This document shows, piece by piece, positions 54,981 through 64,000 of a stretch of DNA of 64,000 bases. The stretch is from positions 3,658,001 to 3,722,000 of the forward strand of contig NZ_PHQX01000001.1 of the NCBI RefSeq assembly GCF_002803515.1, read 5' to 3'. The notes under the pieces are model-generated. The model made no database searches and was not told the DNA's origin. It worked only from the letters and a program-made list of their open reading frames with translations. Both the position numbers and the translations under genes were made by a program. This DNA is from Stenotrophomonas lactitubi. Its GTDB lineage: Bacteria > Pseudomonadota > Gammaproteobacteria > Xanthomonadales > Xanthomonadaceae. Positions within the stretch are counted from its first letter, which is position 1. The number at the start of each line of letters is the position of its first letter.

Positions 54981-55178
54981 TGCAGGAGAGAGGCGCCGCG
55001 CTGGCGCCCGCCGAAGGCGCAGGCTCCCATGATCGCTCAGGCCGGTGGGCTGGAATCCCACCAACCATGCATTCGACTCGCCGAGCTGGAGAGAGGTCAC
55101 CGGGCATGCCCGGGACGATCCGCCGAAGGGGCACGCGGTTCACGCCGCTGAACTCTCAGGCAAAAGGACAGCGGGAGC
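54981..55178 (+). promoter_or_regulatory. Tandem glycine riboswitch
   Basis: Two aptamers follow one another. The first (54981 to about 55075) has GGAGAGAGGCG, GCCGAAGGCGCAGGCTCCC and GCTCAGGCCGGTGG. The second (55087-55178) has GGAGAGAGGTCACC, GCCGAAGGGGCA, and GAACTCTCAGGCAAAAGGACAG, the textbook end of the glycine aptamer. A short linker joins them. Glycine binding usually turns on the downstream gene, here a TRIC-family channel starting 86 bases later. Confidence 0.93.
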
Positions 55179-55263
55179 GGCACCGGTCATCGTCATCCCG
55201 TCGTTGCGCAGGCAACGGCGGTGGTCGCGCATGGCCGGCCCCACCGCGCCCGGAGCCTGTCCC

Positions 55264-55881
55264 ATGCTGCTGTCCATCATCTACCTGATCGCCATTTCCG
55301 CCGAAGCCATGACCGGCGCCCTGTCTGCGGGCCGCCGCCGCATGGACCTGTTCGGCGTGGTCATGATCGCCTGTGTCACCGCCCTCGGTGGCGGCTCGCT
55401 GCGCGACATCCTGCTCGGCCACTATCCACTGGGCTGGGTGAAGCATCCTGAGTACCTGGGCTTCACCGTGTGCGCGGCGCTGATCGCCACCTGGGTGGCG
55501 CGCTGGATGCATCACTTCCGCCGCACCTTCCTGGTGCTGGACGGGCTGGGCCTGATCGCCTTCACCCTGATCGGCTGCTCGATCGCGCGCGAGGCTGGCC
55601 ATGCGCTGCCGATCGTGCTGATCGCCGGCATGCTCACCGGCGCCTTCGGCGGCGTGCTGCGCGACATCCTCTGCAACGAGGTACCGCTGATTTTCCAGAA
55701 AGAGCTGTACGCGATCATCTCGCTGCTGACCGGTGCGGTGTATCTGCTGTTGCTGCACTGGGGCGTGGCCGATGCCACGGCGATCCTGTGCTGCCTGGGC
55801 GGAGGGTTCGCCGTGCGCCTGCTGGCGATCCACTACCGCTGGGAAATGCCGAAGTTCGTGTACCACGACGAAGTGCATTGA
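55264..55881 (+). CDS. TRIC-family (UPF0126/YadS-like) cation channel or glycine exporter
   Basis: The 205-aa protein has seven membrane segments with two glycine-rich repeats: MTGALSAGRRRMDLFGVVMI with GGGSLRDILLG, and GMLTGAFGGVLRDILCNEV. This is the bacterial TRIC (trimeric intracellular cation channel) pattern. Its placement behind a glycine riboswitch suggests that it responds to glycine, so it may export glycine or balance ions after glycine influx. The ATG at 55264 is the family start. A weak hairpin (55895-55915) follows. Confidence 0.88.
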   Translation: MLLSIIYLIAISAEAMTGALSAGRRRMDLFGVVMIACVTALGGGSLRDILLGHYPLGWVKHPEYLGFTVCAALIATWVARWMHHFRRTFLVLDGLGLIAFTLIGCSIAREAGHALPIVLIAGMLTGAFGGVLRDILCNEVPLIFQKELYAIISLLTGAVYLLLLHWGVADATAILCCLGGGFAVRLLAIHYRWEMPKFVYHDEVH

Positions 55882-55894
55882 TCGTTTGACGGTG

Positions 55895-55915
55895 ATGCCG
55901 GCCGTCAGTCGGCAT
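55895..55915 (+). terminator. Weak terminator-like hairpin after the TRIC gene
   Basis: ATGCCG, nine-base loop, CGGCAT then TT. A short stem 14 bases after the stop. Confidence 0.4.
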
Positions 55916-56118
55916 TTCCGGCTGCGTTGCATGACCAAGGTCACGCGGCGACGGCCCGCGTAAACCGCTACCATTGGCGCCCCGTCGCACGCGCGACGGC
56001 ATCCAGCCACGCCGCGTCCGCGGCCCCGCCAGACAATCCCCCTCCCCGCTGCCCGTGGCCCTTCGTGGCGCCGACGGGCCCGCATGACCCTGCGTGCGCG
56101 CAGGGCGCAGGATGCCCC

Positions 56119-57288
56119 ATGTCTGTCGCCGAAAACTCCCGCTTCCGCCGTGCCCGTCCGCTGCTGGTCGTTGCCGGTCTTGCCCTTGTCGCTGGCCTGG
56201 CGTGGTGGCTGTGGCCGCATGCCGAGGCGGACGGTGGCAAAGAAGCCGGTGGCGGCAAGGCAGTGCCGGTACGCATCGCCAGCGCCAGCGCCGAACCACT
56301 GGTGCTGCGGATGAAGGCCGTCGGTACGGTCACCCCGCTGCACAGCGTGGTGGTGCGCAGCCGCGTGGATGGCGAGCTGATGCGCCTGCATTTCCAGGAA
56401 GGTCAGCAGGTCAAGGCCGGTGACCTGCTCGCACAGATCGATCCCCGCCCCTACCAGGTGAAGCTCGCGCACGCACAGGGTACGCAGCAGCAGAACCTGG
56501 CCGAGCTGGAGAACGCCGAGCGCCAGCTGCAGCGCTACCGCGAACTGCAGCGCCAGAACTACGTGTCCGCGCAGGAACTGAGCGACCAGCAGAGCAAGGT
56601 GCGGCAGCTGCAGGGGCGTCGCCTCAGCGACCAGGCTTCCGTGGACGAAGCACGACTGCAGCTGCAGTACACGCGCATCGTCGCCCCGGTCAGCGGCCGA
56701 GTTGGCCTGCGTCGATTGGACGTAGGCAACCTGGTGCACGCCAGCGATACCGAAGGCCTGGTCACGCTGGCGCAGACCGCGCCGATCAGTGTGTTGTTCA
56801 CCGTGCCCGAGCCGGAGCTTCCCGCGCTGCTCGACGCCGTACAGGCGCAGCCGGCGCTGGCGGTGGAAAGCTGGGACCGCGAAGAACGCCGGCAGCTCGC
56901 CAGCGGCACCCTGTCCAGCGTCGACAACCGCATCGATACCGCCACCGGCACGCTGAAGCTGCGCGCGCAGTTCGACAACGCCGATCAGGCGCTGTTCCCC
57001 AACCAGTTCGTCAATGTGCGCCTGCAGCTGGGTGAGCACCCCGCGCTGCTGGTTCCCGACGCCGCCGTGCAGTTCGGCAGCCAAGGCAACTACGTGCACA
57101 TCATCGACAAGGACAACAAGGCACAACGGCGCCCAGTGGTACTCGGCCCGGCCGATGACGGTCGCGTTGCGGTGCGGTCCGGTCTGGTGGCCGGTGACAA
57201 GGTGGTGATCGAAGGCATCGACGGGCTGGAAGACGGCACCGCGGTGGAGATCATCACCGAGGAGGCATCGACCAAGGCCGGCGCATGA
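56119..57288 (+). CDS. smeI: SmeI-type RND periplasmic adaptor (MdtA-like)
   Basis: The 389-aa membrane-fusion protein has one N-terminal membrane anchor (about 12-33), lipoyl halves ([19 protein letters not shown] and [19 protein letters not shown]), an alpha-helical hairpin between them (about 110-170, rich in Gln/Arg), and beta-barrel domains ([20 protein letters not shown]). It links the two RND pumps to an outer-membrane channel encoded elsewhere. The stop overlaps smeJ by four bases. The smeIJK naming rests on the adaptor-plus-two-RND layout in a Stenotrophomonas-like genome. Confidence 0.9.
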   Translation: MSVAENSRFRRARPLLVVAGLALVAGLAWWLWPHAEADGGKEAGGGKAVPVRIASASAEPLVLRMKAVGTVTPLHSVVVRSRVDGELMRLHFQEGQQVKAGDLLAQIDPRPYQVKLAHAQGTQQQNLAELENAERQLQRYRELQRQNYVSAQELSDQQSKVRQLQGRRLSDQASVDEARLQLQYTRIVAPVSGRVGLRRLDVGNLVHASDTEGLVTLAQTAPISVLFTVPEPELPALLDAVQAQPALAVESWDREERRQLASGTLSSVDNRIDTATGTLKLRAQFDNADQALFPNQFVNVRLQLGEHPALLVPDAAVQFGSQGNYVHIIDKDNKAQRRPVVLGPADDGRVAVRSGLVAGDKVVIEGIDGLEDGTAVEIITEEASTKAGA

Positions 57289-60200
57289 ACCTCTCGCGCG
57301 CCTTCATCCTGCGCCCGGTCGCCACCACGTTGCTGATGGTGGCGCTGCTGCTGTCCGGGGTACTGGCCTATCGCCTGCTGCCGGTGGCGGCGCTGCCGCA
57401 GGTCGACTACCCGATCATCCAGATCACCACGCTGTACCCCGGTGCCAGCCCCGAGCTGACCACGCGCACCATCACTGCGCCGCTGGAGCGCCAGCTCGGG
57501 CAGATTCCCGGCCTGAAACAGCTGTCGTCCACCAGTTCCGGCGGCGCCTCGGTGATCACCCTGCAGTTCGGCCTGGAGGTGTCGCTGGGCGTGGCCGAAC
57601 AGGATGTGCAGGCGGCGATCAACGCGGCCGGCAGCTTCCTGCCCGGTGATCTGCCGGTGCCGCCGGTGTACCGCAAGGTCAATCCGGCCGATACACCGAT
57701 CCTGACCCTGGCGGTGACTTCGCAGGGCCTGTCGCTGCCGCAGGTGCACGATCTGGTCGACACCCGCATCGCGCAGCGGGTGGCACAGCTGCCGGGTGTG
57801 GGCCTGGTCAGCCTGGCCGGTGGCCAGCGCCCGGCCGTGCGCATCCAGGTCAATCCGGGCGCACTGGCCGCCAACAACCTTGGCATGGACCACATCCGCA
57901 CCGCGATCGCTGCGGCCAACGTCAATCTGCCCAAGGGCAGCTTCGATGGTCCGATCCGCGCGGTGATGCTCGATGCCAACGACCAGATGCGCAGCGTTGC
58001 CGAGTACCGCGCGCTGGTGCTGGCCTGGCGTGAGGGCGCACCGCTGCGTCTGGGCGATGTGGCGACCATCACCGACGGTGCCGAGAACCGCCAGCTGGCG
58101 GCATGGAGCGGCACCACCCCGGCGGTACTGGTGAACATCCAGCGCCAACCCGGCGCCAACGTCATCGCCGTGGTCGAACAGGTGCGTGCGTTGCTGCCGC
58201 AGTTGCAGGCCACGCTGCCGGCCGGCGTGCAGATGACCGTGCTCAGCGACCGCACCGAATCGATCCGTGCGTCCGTGCGCGGCGTACAGAAGGAACTGGT
58301 GCTGGCCATCGCGCTGGTGGTGCTGGTGACCTGGGTGTTCCTGCGCAACCTGCCGGCCACGCTGATTCCCAGCGTGGCGGTGCCGCTGTCGCTGATCGGC
58401 ACGTTCGCGGTGATGCTGCTGGCCGGCTATTCGCTCAACAACCTCACGCTGATGGCGCTGACCATTGCCACCGGTTTCGTGGTGGACGATGCGATCGTGA
58501 TGCTGGAAAACATCGCCCGCCACCTGGAAGACGGCGAAAGCCCGCGCGAGGCGGCGTTGAAGGGTGCCAGCGAGATTGGCTTCACCCTGGTGTCGCTGAC
58601 GGTCTCGCTGATCGCCGTGCTGATCCCGTTGCTGTTCATGGCCGACCTGGTGGGCGCGCTGTTCCATGAGTTCGCGGTGACGCTGGCGGTGGCCATCGGC
58701 ATTTCGCTGCTGGTGTCGCTGACCTTGACGCCGATGTTGTGCGCGCGCTTTCTGAAGCCGCAAGCCAAGGGGTCAGAGCCCCAAGGGGATCTGACCCTGG
58801 CGGGGTCGGATCCCGTCAGGGCTCCGACCCCAAAGCCCGACGTCTTCGATCGCATCATCACCCTCTACGACCGCCAGTTACGCTGGGTACTGCAGCGCCA
58901 GCCGCTGATGCTGCTGGCGACGGTGGCCACGCTTGCGCTCACCGTGGCGCTGTATTTCGCCGTGCCCAAGGGCTTCTTCCCGGTGCAGGATGCCGGCCTG
59001 GTCCAGGGCATCAGCGAAGCCCCGCAGGCGATCTCGTTCCAGGCCATGCGCGAGCGCCAGCTTGCACTGGCCACGGCCATCGAACAGGACCCGGCCGTGG
59101 CCAGCCTGTCCTCCTACATCGGCGTGGACGGCAATAATGCCGCCCTCAATACCGGCCGCCTGCTGATCGAACTGAAGCCGCATGGAGAGCGCGAGAGCGC
59201 CGACGTGGTGATGGCGCGGCTGCAGCAGCGCGTGGCCAGGATTCCCGGCATCACACTGTACCTGCAACCGGTGCAGGAGCTGGGCATCGAAGATCGCATC
59301 AGCCGCAACCAGTACCAGTTCACCCTGACCACGCCGGACCTGCAGACGCTGGAAACCTGGACACCGAAGCTGTTGCAGGCGCTGCGCCAGTCGCCCGCGC
59401 TGCGCGATGTGGCCAGCGACCTGCAGATGCAGGGCCGACAGGCCAAGGTGAGCATCGACCGCGATGCCGCCGCGCGCCTGGGCGTGAGTGTGGAAGCGGT
59501 GGCCGACGCACTGTACGACGCCTACGGGCAACGGCAGATCTCCACCATCTTCACCCAGGCCAGCCAGTACCGGGTGGTGCTGGAGGCCGATCCGGCGCGG
59601 CAAGCGGGGCCGGAGGCGATCACCGGCCTGCGCGTGCGCAACAGCAACGGCCAGACCGTGCCGCTGGGGGCGGTGGCGCGCGTCGAACAGGGGCCGACGG
59701 CGCTGCTGCGCAACCATGTCGGCCAGTTCCCGGCGGCCACGCTGTCGTTCAACCTTGCGCCCGGTGCATCGCTGGGCGAAGCAGTGGATGCGGTGCATGC
59801 CGCGCAGGCGCAGGTGGCATTGCCGCAGAGCATCGAGCTGCGCCTGCAGGGCGCGGCAGCGGCCTTCAGCAGCTCGCTGTCGAGCACGCTGTGGCTGATC
59901 CTTGCCGCCGTGGTGGTGATGTACATCGTGCTGGGCGTGCTCTACGAGAGCTTCATCCACCCCATCACCATCCTCTCCACCCTGCCCTCGGCGACCGTGG
60001 GCGCTCTGGCCGCGTTGTGGGTGAGCGGACGCAGCCTGGACCTGATCGCAGTGATCGGCATCGTGCTGCTGATCGGCCTGGTGAAAAAGAACGCGATCAT
60101 GATGATCGACTTCGCGCTGGACGCGCAGCGCACGCGCGGCATGAGCCCGCGTGAAGCGATCCACCAGGCAGCGCTGCTGCGCTTCCGGCCGATCCTGATG

Positions 60201-60416
60201 ACCACGCTGGCTGCGTTGTTCGGCGCGGTACCGCTGATGCTGGCCAGCGGCTCGGGCGCCGAGCTGCGGCAGCCGCTGGGCTGGGTGATGGTGGGTGGCC
60301 TGATGGTCAGCCAGGTGTTGACCCTGTTCACCACGCCGGTGATCTACCTGGCCTTCGATCGTCTGCAGCGTCGCCGCGCTTCGGCACCGGCAACAGCAGA
60401 CGAGGCCGGCGCATGA
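57285..60416 (+). CDS. smeJ: SmeJ-type RND multidrug efflux pump (MdtB-like) with in-frame hairpin insert
   Basis: The 1043-aa inner-membrane transporter has the RND layout: a first helix ([20 protein letters not shown]), the proton-relay Asp-Asp pair in [14 protein letters not shown] (TM4), a Lys in TM10 ([12 protein letters not shown]), and two large periplasmic loops. Between TM6 and TM7, residues 495-516 ([13 protein letters not shown]...PTPK) are encoded by two tandem GC-rich hairpins absent from typical MdtB. The insert is in frame and in a cytoplasmic loop, so function may be kept. It overlaps smeI and smeK by four bases each. Confidence 0.92.
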   Translation: MNLSRAFILRPVATTLLMVALLLSGVLAYRLLPVAALPQVDYPIIQITTLYPGASPELTTRTITAPLERQLGQIPGLKQLSSTSSGGASVITLQFGLEVSLGVAEQDVQAAINAAGSFLPGDLPVPPVYRKVNPADTPILTLAVTSQGLSLPQVHDLVDTRIAQRVAQLPGVGLVSLAGGQRPAVRIQVNPGALAANNLGMDHIRTAIAAANVNLPKGSFDGPIRAVMLDANDQMRSVAEYRALVLAWREGAPLRLGDVATITDGAENRQLAAWSGTTPAVLVNIQRQPGANVIAVVEQVRALLPQLQATLPAGVQMTVLSDRTESIRASVRGVQKELVLAIALVVLVTWVFLRNLPATLIPSVAVPLSLIGTFAVMLLAGYSLNNLTLMALTIATGFVVDDAIVMLENIARHLEDGESPREAALKGASEIGFTLVSLTVSLIAVLIPLLFMADLVGALFHEFAVTLAVAIGISLLVSLTLTPMLCARFLKPQAKGSEPQGDLTLAGSDPVRAPTPKPDVFDRIITLYDRQLRWVLQRQPLMLLATVATLALTVALYFAVPKGFFPVQDAGLVQGISEAPQAISFQAMRERQLALATAIEQDPAVASLSSYIGVDGNNAALNTGRLLIELKPHGERESADVVMARLQQRVARIPGITLYLQPVQELGIEDRISRNQYQFTLTTPDLQTLETWTPKLLQALRQSPALRDVASDLQMQGRQAKVSIDRDAAARLGVSVEAVADALYDAYGQRQISTIFTQASQYRVVLEADPARQAGPEAITGLRVRNSNGQTVPLGAVARVEQGPTALLRNHVGQFPAATLSFNLAPGASLGEAVDAVHAAQAQVALPQSIELRLQGAAAAFSSSLSSTLWLILAAVVVMYIVLGVLYESFIHPITILSTLPSATVGALAALWVSGRSLDLIAVIGIVLLIGLVKKNAIMMIDFALDAQRTRGMSPREAIHQAALLRFRPILMTTLAALFGAVPLMLASGSGAELRQPLGWVMVGGLMVSQVLTLFTTPVIYLAFDRLQRRRASAPATADEAGA
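58769..58831. repeat. Two tandem hairpin elements inside smeJ
   Basis: GGGTCAGAGCCCC/GGGGATCTGACCC (58770-58797) and GGGGTCGGATCCC/GGGCTCCGACCCC (58802-58831). Each has 13-bp arms with one mismatch. The motif resembles intergenic palindromes of this genus. Both are read through in frame. Confidence 0.8.
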
Positions 60417-63400
60417 ACCCTGTCGCACGCCTGGCACAGGCCTGCGTGCAGCGTCCGGTGGCGACCATCCTGTTGGCGGTGGCGCTGGTACTGGCCGGCC
60501 TGCTGGCGCTGCGCCTGCTGCCGGTGGCACCGCTGCCCCAGGTCGACTATCCGGCCATTGAAGTCAGTGCCAGCCTGCCCGGCGCCTCGCCCGAATCGAT
60601 GGCGGCCACCGTCGCCACGCCGCTGGAACGTGCGCTGGGCAGCCTGCCTGGCATTTCGCGCATCGATTCGGCCAGTACCCAGGGGCAGACCGAGATCGAA
60701 TTGAAATTCGTGCTCGGCCGCGATATCGACGAGGCCGCGCGCGAAGTGCAGGCGGCGATCAACCTCGCCCGCGGCCAGCTGCCCAGTGGCATGCCCGGCA
60801 TGCCGCAGTACCGCAAGGTCAATCCTTCGCAGGCACCGATACTTGCGTTGGCACTGACCTCCGACACGCTCTCGCCGGGCCAGCTGTACGACCTCGGTTC
60901 GACCGTACTGGCGCAGAAGCTGTCGCAGGTACCGGGCGTGGGCGAAGTGCAGGTGGGCGGCAGCGCGCTGCCCGCGGTACGCGTGTCGCTGGATCCGAAC
61001 GCGCTCAATCACGCGGGCCTGGCACTGGAAGACGTGGCACGGGCGATCAGCCGCGCCAATGCAGTGCGGCCATTGGGTGCGGTCGCAGGCGCGCAGCAGC
61101 ACTGGCAACTGGAAGCACCGCTGCAGCTGCGCCAGGCCGCGCAGTACCGGGAACTGGCGTTGAAGGCCAGCGATGATCGCCTGCTGCGGCTCGGCGATGT
61201 CGCCGCCGTCGCCGATGGCGTGGAAGACCGCTATGCCAGTGGCTTCCACAACGAACGCCCGGCCGTGCTGCTGATCGTCAGCCGCCAGCCCGGCGCCAAC
61301 ATCATCGCCACCGTCGATGCGATCCAGGCGCAGCTGCCGCAGCTGCACGCCCTGCTGCCGAGCACGGTGGACATGCGGCTGGTGATGGACCGCTCGCCGG
61401 TGATCCGCGCGACCCTGCACGAAGCAGAAGTGACCCTGCTGCTGGCGATTGCGCTGGTGGTGCTGGTGGTGCTCGGCTTCCTTGGCCACTGGCGTGCGGC
61501 ACTGGTACCCAGCGTGGCGATTCCGGTGGTGCTGTTCGGCACGCTGGCGTTGATCGCGCTCATGGGCTTCTCGCTCAATACGCTCTCGCTGATGGCCCTG
61601 ATCGTGGCGGCGGTGCTGGTGGTGGACGACGCCATCGTGGTGCTGGAAAACATCGCGCGCCATCGCGAACTGGGCGCCGACCGCTGGCAGGCGGCGGTGC
61701 GCGGTGCATCGGAAGTGGGCGCTACGTTGCTGTCGATGAACCTGGCGCTGGCCGTGGTGTTTGTTTCGATCCTGTTTCTGGACGATTTCGTCGAGCGCCT
61801 GTTCCGCGAATTCTCGCTGACTCTGGTGGCGGCGATGACGGTGTCGGTGCTGGTGGCACTCAGCCTGGTGCCGATGCTGTGCGCGCGCCTGTTCGTCGAT
61901 GACGCACAACAGCCCTCGCGCTGGCAGCGCGGCAGCAATGCGCTGTTCGAGCGCGTGCGTGGCGCCTATCTGCGCACCCTGCAGGCCAGCCTGCGGCAAC
62001 TGCGCTGGCCATTGCTGGCCTTCGTGGCGGTTATCGCACTCAATGCCTGGCTGTTCCAGCAGGTACCCAAGGGCATCGTTCCGCAGCAGGACACCGCACA
62101 GCTGCGCGGCTTCGCGCGTGGCGATGACGGCCTGTCCTTCCAGGCGATGCAGCCGAAGATCGATGCCTACCGCAAACTGCTGCTGTCCGACCCGGCCATC
62201 GAGGACATCATCGGGTATATCGGTGGCAGCAACGGGGTCAACAACGCCTTCATCATGATCAAGATGAAGCCGCTGGCCGAACGCGGCGTCTCCAGCCAGC
62301 AGGTGATCGACCGCCTGCGCGCGCGCCTGCCCAAGTTGCCTGGGGGCAACCTCTATCTGTGGGTGGACCAGGACATCCGCCTGGAAGGCGCCGGCAGCAG
62401 CGGCAAGTACGAGTTCCAGTTGCTGTCGGCCGATAGCGCGCCATTGCGCCAATGGGCACCGAAGGTCGCTGCTGCGCTGCGCGGCCTGCCGGAACTGGTG
62501 GACGTGGAAGCGCAGGGCGAGGCCGGCATGCGCCAGGTGATGCTGGACATCGACCGCGAGGCCGCCGCGCGCCACGGCGTGGACCTGCGCACCGTGGCCA
62601 ACATGCTCAACAACTCCTTCAGCCAGCGCCAGGTCGCCACGTTGTACGACAGCCTCAACCAGTACCGGGTGGTGATGGAGCTGGACCCGAAGCACACCCA
62701 GGACCCGGGCACGCTGGCGCGGTTGCAGGTGATCGATGGCGGCGGCCAGCGCATTCCGCTGTCGAGCATCGCCAGCTGGCGCTACGGCATGGCGCCGGAC
62801 CGCGTGTACCACAGCGAGCAGTTCGCCTCGATCTGGATCGAGTTCGCGCTGGCGCCGGGCGTGGGCCTGGAGCAGGCCACGCAGGCCATTGATGCTGCGA
62901 TGGCCAAACTGATGCTGCCTCGCTCCGTGCAGGCCAAGCTGTCCGGCGAGGCCGGCGGCCTGGAGCAGCTGCGGTCGCGCCAGTTGTGGCTGGTGCTGGG
63001 TGCCACCCTGGCGGTGTACCTGGTGCTGGGCATCCTCTACGAGAGCTTCCTGCAGCCCTTGGTGATCCTGTCCACGCTGCCGTCGGCCGGTATCGGCGCG
63101 CTGCTTGCGCTGTGGCTGTTCGGCAACGAACTGAACCTGATCGCGTTGCTGGGTCTGTTCCTGCTGGTGGGTGTGGTGATGAAGAACACCATCCTGCTGG
63201 TCGACTTCGCATTGGCCGGCGAACGCCGCGGGCTGAGTGCGCGCGACGCGGTGATGGAAGCGGCACGATTGCGCCTGCGGCCGATCCTGATGACCTCGCT
63301 GGCGGCACTGCTGGGCACGTTGCCGCTGATGCTGGCCAACGGCGAAGGCTGGGAGCTGCGGCAGCCGCTGGGCATCGCCATTGTCGGCGGGTTGCTGGTC

Positions 63401-63472
63401 AGCCAGTGGCTGACGTTGTACACGACACCGGCGATGTATCTGGCGCTGGCGAGGATGCGGGCGAGGCGTTGA
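60413..63472 (+). CDS. smeK: SmeK-type RND multidrug efflux pump (MdtC-like)
   Basis: The 1019-aa partner pump has the same RND layout: first helix ([20 protein letters not shown]), Asp-Asp pair in [15 protein letters not shown] (TM4), the TM10 lysine in [13 protein letters not shown], and two periplasmic loops. MdtBC-type pumps work as B2C heterotrimers with one adaptor, which fits its 4-base overlap with smeJ. The last 51 bases plus a SMAG element are tandemly repeated downstream. Confidence 0.92.
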   Translation: MNPVARLAQACVQRPVATILLAVALVLAGLLALRLLPVAPLPQVDYPAIEVSASLPGASPESMAATVATPLERALGSLPGISRIDSASTQGQTEIELKFVLGRDIDEAAREVQAAINLARGQLPSGMPGMPQYRKVNPSQAPILALALTSDTLSPGQLYDLGSTVLAQKLSQVPGVGEVQVGGSALPAVRVSLDPNALNHAGLALEDVARAISRANAVRPLGAVAGAQQHWQLEAPLQLRQAAQYRELALKASDDRLLRLGDVAAVADGVEDRYASGFHNERPAVLLIVSRQPGANIIATVDAIQAQLPQLHALLPSTVDMRLVMDRSPVIRATLHEAEVTLLLAIALVVLVVLGFLGHWRAALVPSVAIPVVLFGTLALIALMGFSLNTLSLMALIVAAVLVVDDAIVVLENIARHRELGADRWQAAVRGASEVGATLLSMNLALAVVFVSILFLDDFVERLFREFSLTLVAAMTVSVLVALSLVPMLCARLFVDDAQQPSRWQRGSNALFERVRGAYLRTLQASLRQLRWPLLAFVAVIALNAWLFQQVPKGIVPQQDTAQLRGFARGDDGLSFQAMQPKIDAYRKLLLSDPAIEDIIGYIGGSNGVNNAFIMIKMKPLAERGVSSQQVIDRLRARLPKLPGGNLYLWVDQDIRLEGAGSSGKYEFQLLSADSAPLRQWAPKVAAALRGLPELVDVEAQGEAGMRQVMLDIDREAAARHGVDLRTVANMLNNSFSQRQVATLYDSLNQYRVVMELDPKHTQDPGTLARLQVIDGGGQRIPLSSIASWRYGMAPDRVYHSEQFASIWIEFALAPGVGLEQATQAIDAAMAKLMLPRSVQAKLSGEAGGLEQLRSRQLWLVLGATLAVYLVLGILYESFLQPLVILSTLPSAGIGALLALWLFGNELNLIALLGLFLLVGVVMKNTILLVDFALAGERRGLSARDAVMEAARLRLRPILMTSLAALLGTLPLMLANGEGWELRQPLGIAIVGGLLVSQWLTLYTTPAMYLALARMRARR

Positions 63473-63660
63473 GCGGGGCGGTTTCATCCACGCATGGCGT
63501 GGATCTACTGTCCAGACGACACCGGCGATGTATCTGGCGTTGGCGAGGATGCGGGCGGGGCGTTGAGCGGGGCGGCTTCATCCACGCGTGGCGTGGATCT
63601 ACATAACCGGGTCGGGGTTCACACCACCCCGGCGATGTACCTGGCGCTGTCGTACATACG
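63422..63660. repeat. Tandem partial duplication of the smeK 3' end plus SMAG
   Basis: A 94-base unit (ACGACACCGGCGATGTATCTGG... through a GATCCACG-type SMAG) starts at 63422, recurs at 63516 with few changes, and starts again at 63623 in a diverged and truncated form. SMAG copies lie at 63486-63508 and 63580-63602. Translation ends in the first copy. The 63473-63769 gap otherwise shows nothing. Confidence 0.85.
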
Positions 63661-63769
63661 CAGCGCCAGGCGCATCGCCGGTGCAGACGGGCCGGTCTCC
63701 AACTCCGACCGGCCCTGATCGCGGCCGCACCCCCGCAGGCGCTGGCCGCCATCCACACACGTGCCGCCG

Positions 63770-64000
63770 TCAGGCGGCTTCGGACACCTTCACTTCGCGA
63801 CGGGCGCGCACGGCCGCAGCCAGCCGCTCCAGCACCGTCACGGTGGTGTCCCAGTCGATGCAGCCATCGGTGATGCTCTGGCCGTAGACCAGCGGCTGGC
63901 CTTCGACCAGCTCCTGACGGCCACCGACCAGATGGCTTTCAACCATCACGCCGACGATGCGCTGCTCGCCGTCTTCCAGCTGGGTGGCGATGTCTTCGAT
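63770..64000 (-). CDS. DAHP synthase, type I (AroF/G/H family), C-terminal part
   Basis: The frame enters from the right edge on the minus strand and ends at 63770-63772 (TGA). The 76 visible residues end with IVGVMVESHLVGGRQELVEG, then PLVYGQSITDGCIDWDTT and VRARREVKVSEAA, the C-terminus of 3-deoxy-7-phosphoheptulonate synthase (first step of the shikimate pathway). The N-terminal part, which holds the feedback-inhibition region, is outside the window, so the isoenzyme cannot be named. Confidence 0.9.
   Translation of the reverse strand: MEDIATQLEDGEQRIVGVMVESHLVGGRQELVEGQPLVYGQSITDGCIDWDTTVTVLERLAAAVRARREVKVSEAA

Noticed and set aside
55045..55263. N-terminal extension of the TRIC gene (73 codons)
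   Set aside because: The extension is the coding reading of the second glycine aptamer. The family start is at 55264.
60344..63487. 1047-aa minus-strand frame antisense to smeK
   Set aside because: It is a shadow frame, with Gln/His/Arg-rich composition typical of antisense to high-GC genes.

Overview
The window reads as a high-GC gammaproteobacterium of the Xanthomonadaceae, almost certainly Stenotrophomonas maltophilia or a close relative. The evidence is the many GTAG-tagged palindromes of the SMAG type, an smeIJK-type efflux operon (one adaptor, two RND pumps) and a lysine-tailed TopA. The species call is inference; no 16S rRNA gene is present.

Bases 1 to about 15,633 are the control and early region of a lambda-like prophage whose other end lies left of the window. 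Reading left from about 4.7 kb on the minus strand are cro, a doubtful ORF, a 200-aa protein, two small helix-turn-helix proteins, an O-like (DUF1376) and a P-like replication protein, and a partial winged-helix-like protein. An S24-type CI repressor reads right from 4,756. Between CI and Cro, and again before the rightward operon at 6,102, lie copies of one operator, TTACC-N4-GGTAA. The same repressors can therefore switch both early operons. The rightward operon (6,102-15,556) has 20 tightly packed, mostly overlapping genes. Most are unrecognised. The exceptions are a lone OmpR-type winged helix, a PAPS-reductase-like protein, a large C5-cytosine methyltransferase with internal repeats, and an AlpA-like protein next to the attachment site. 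Two plus-strand genes with matching promoter-like leaders (3,433 and 4,038) and a membrane zinc-ribbon gene (5,473-5,928) look like morons. The prophage abuts the 3' end of an intact tRNA-Ile2(CAU) gene. No integrase is visible.

From 15.7 to 31.4 kb are a small conserved gene with a strongly folded upstream element, rpoD, dtd, a lipid A acyltransferase, a RibA-type cyclohydrolase, a paired PH-domain membrane system, and a cell-surface glycan cluster (CDP-glycerol-type transferase, GT2, O-antigen ligase-like protein, ArnT-like transferase). Then come rsmB, fmt and def. From 31.5 to 42.8 kb are a LysM protein, dprA, smg, two GYF_2-domain membrane proteins (one fused to a pilin-like segment), topA, tsaC, two DUF4124 proteins flanking a five-copy SMAG array, a short-chain dehydrogenase and a small lipoprotein.

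From 42.8 to 64 kb are sppA, a MATE exporter, a DUF3106 protein with a membrane partner, priA behind an AT-rich region with two perfect inverted DnaA boxes, a GST, an NYN-domain protein, a type II NADH dehydrogenase, an NTF2-like protein, a GIY-YIG protein, a tandem glycine riboswitch controlling a TRIC-family channel, the smeIJK operon, and the 3' end of a DAHP synthase gene. smeJ carries two in-frame hairpin elements, and the 3' end of smeK is tandemly duplicated.
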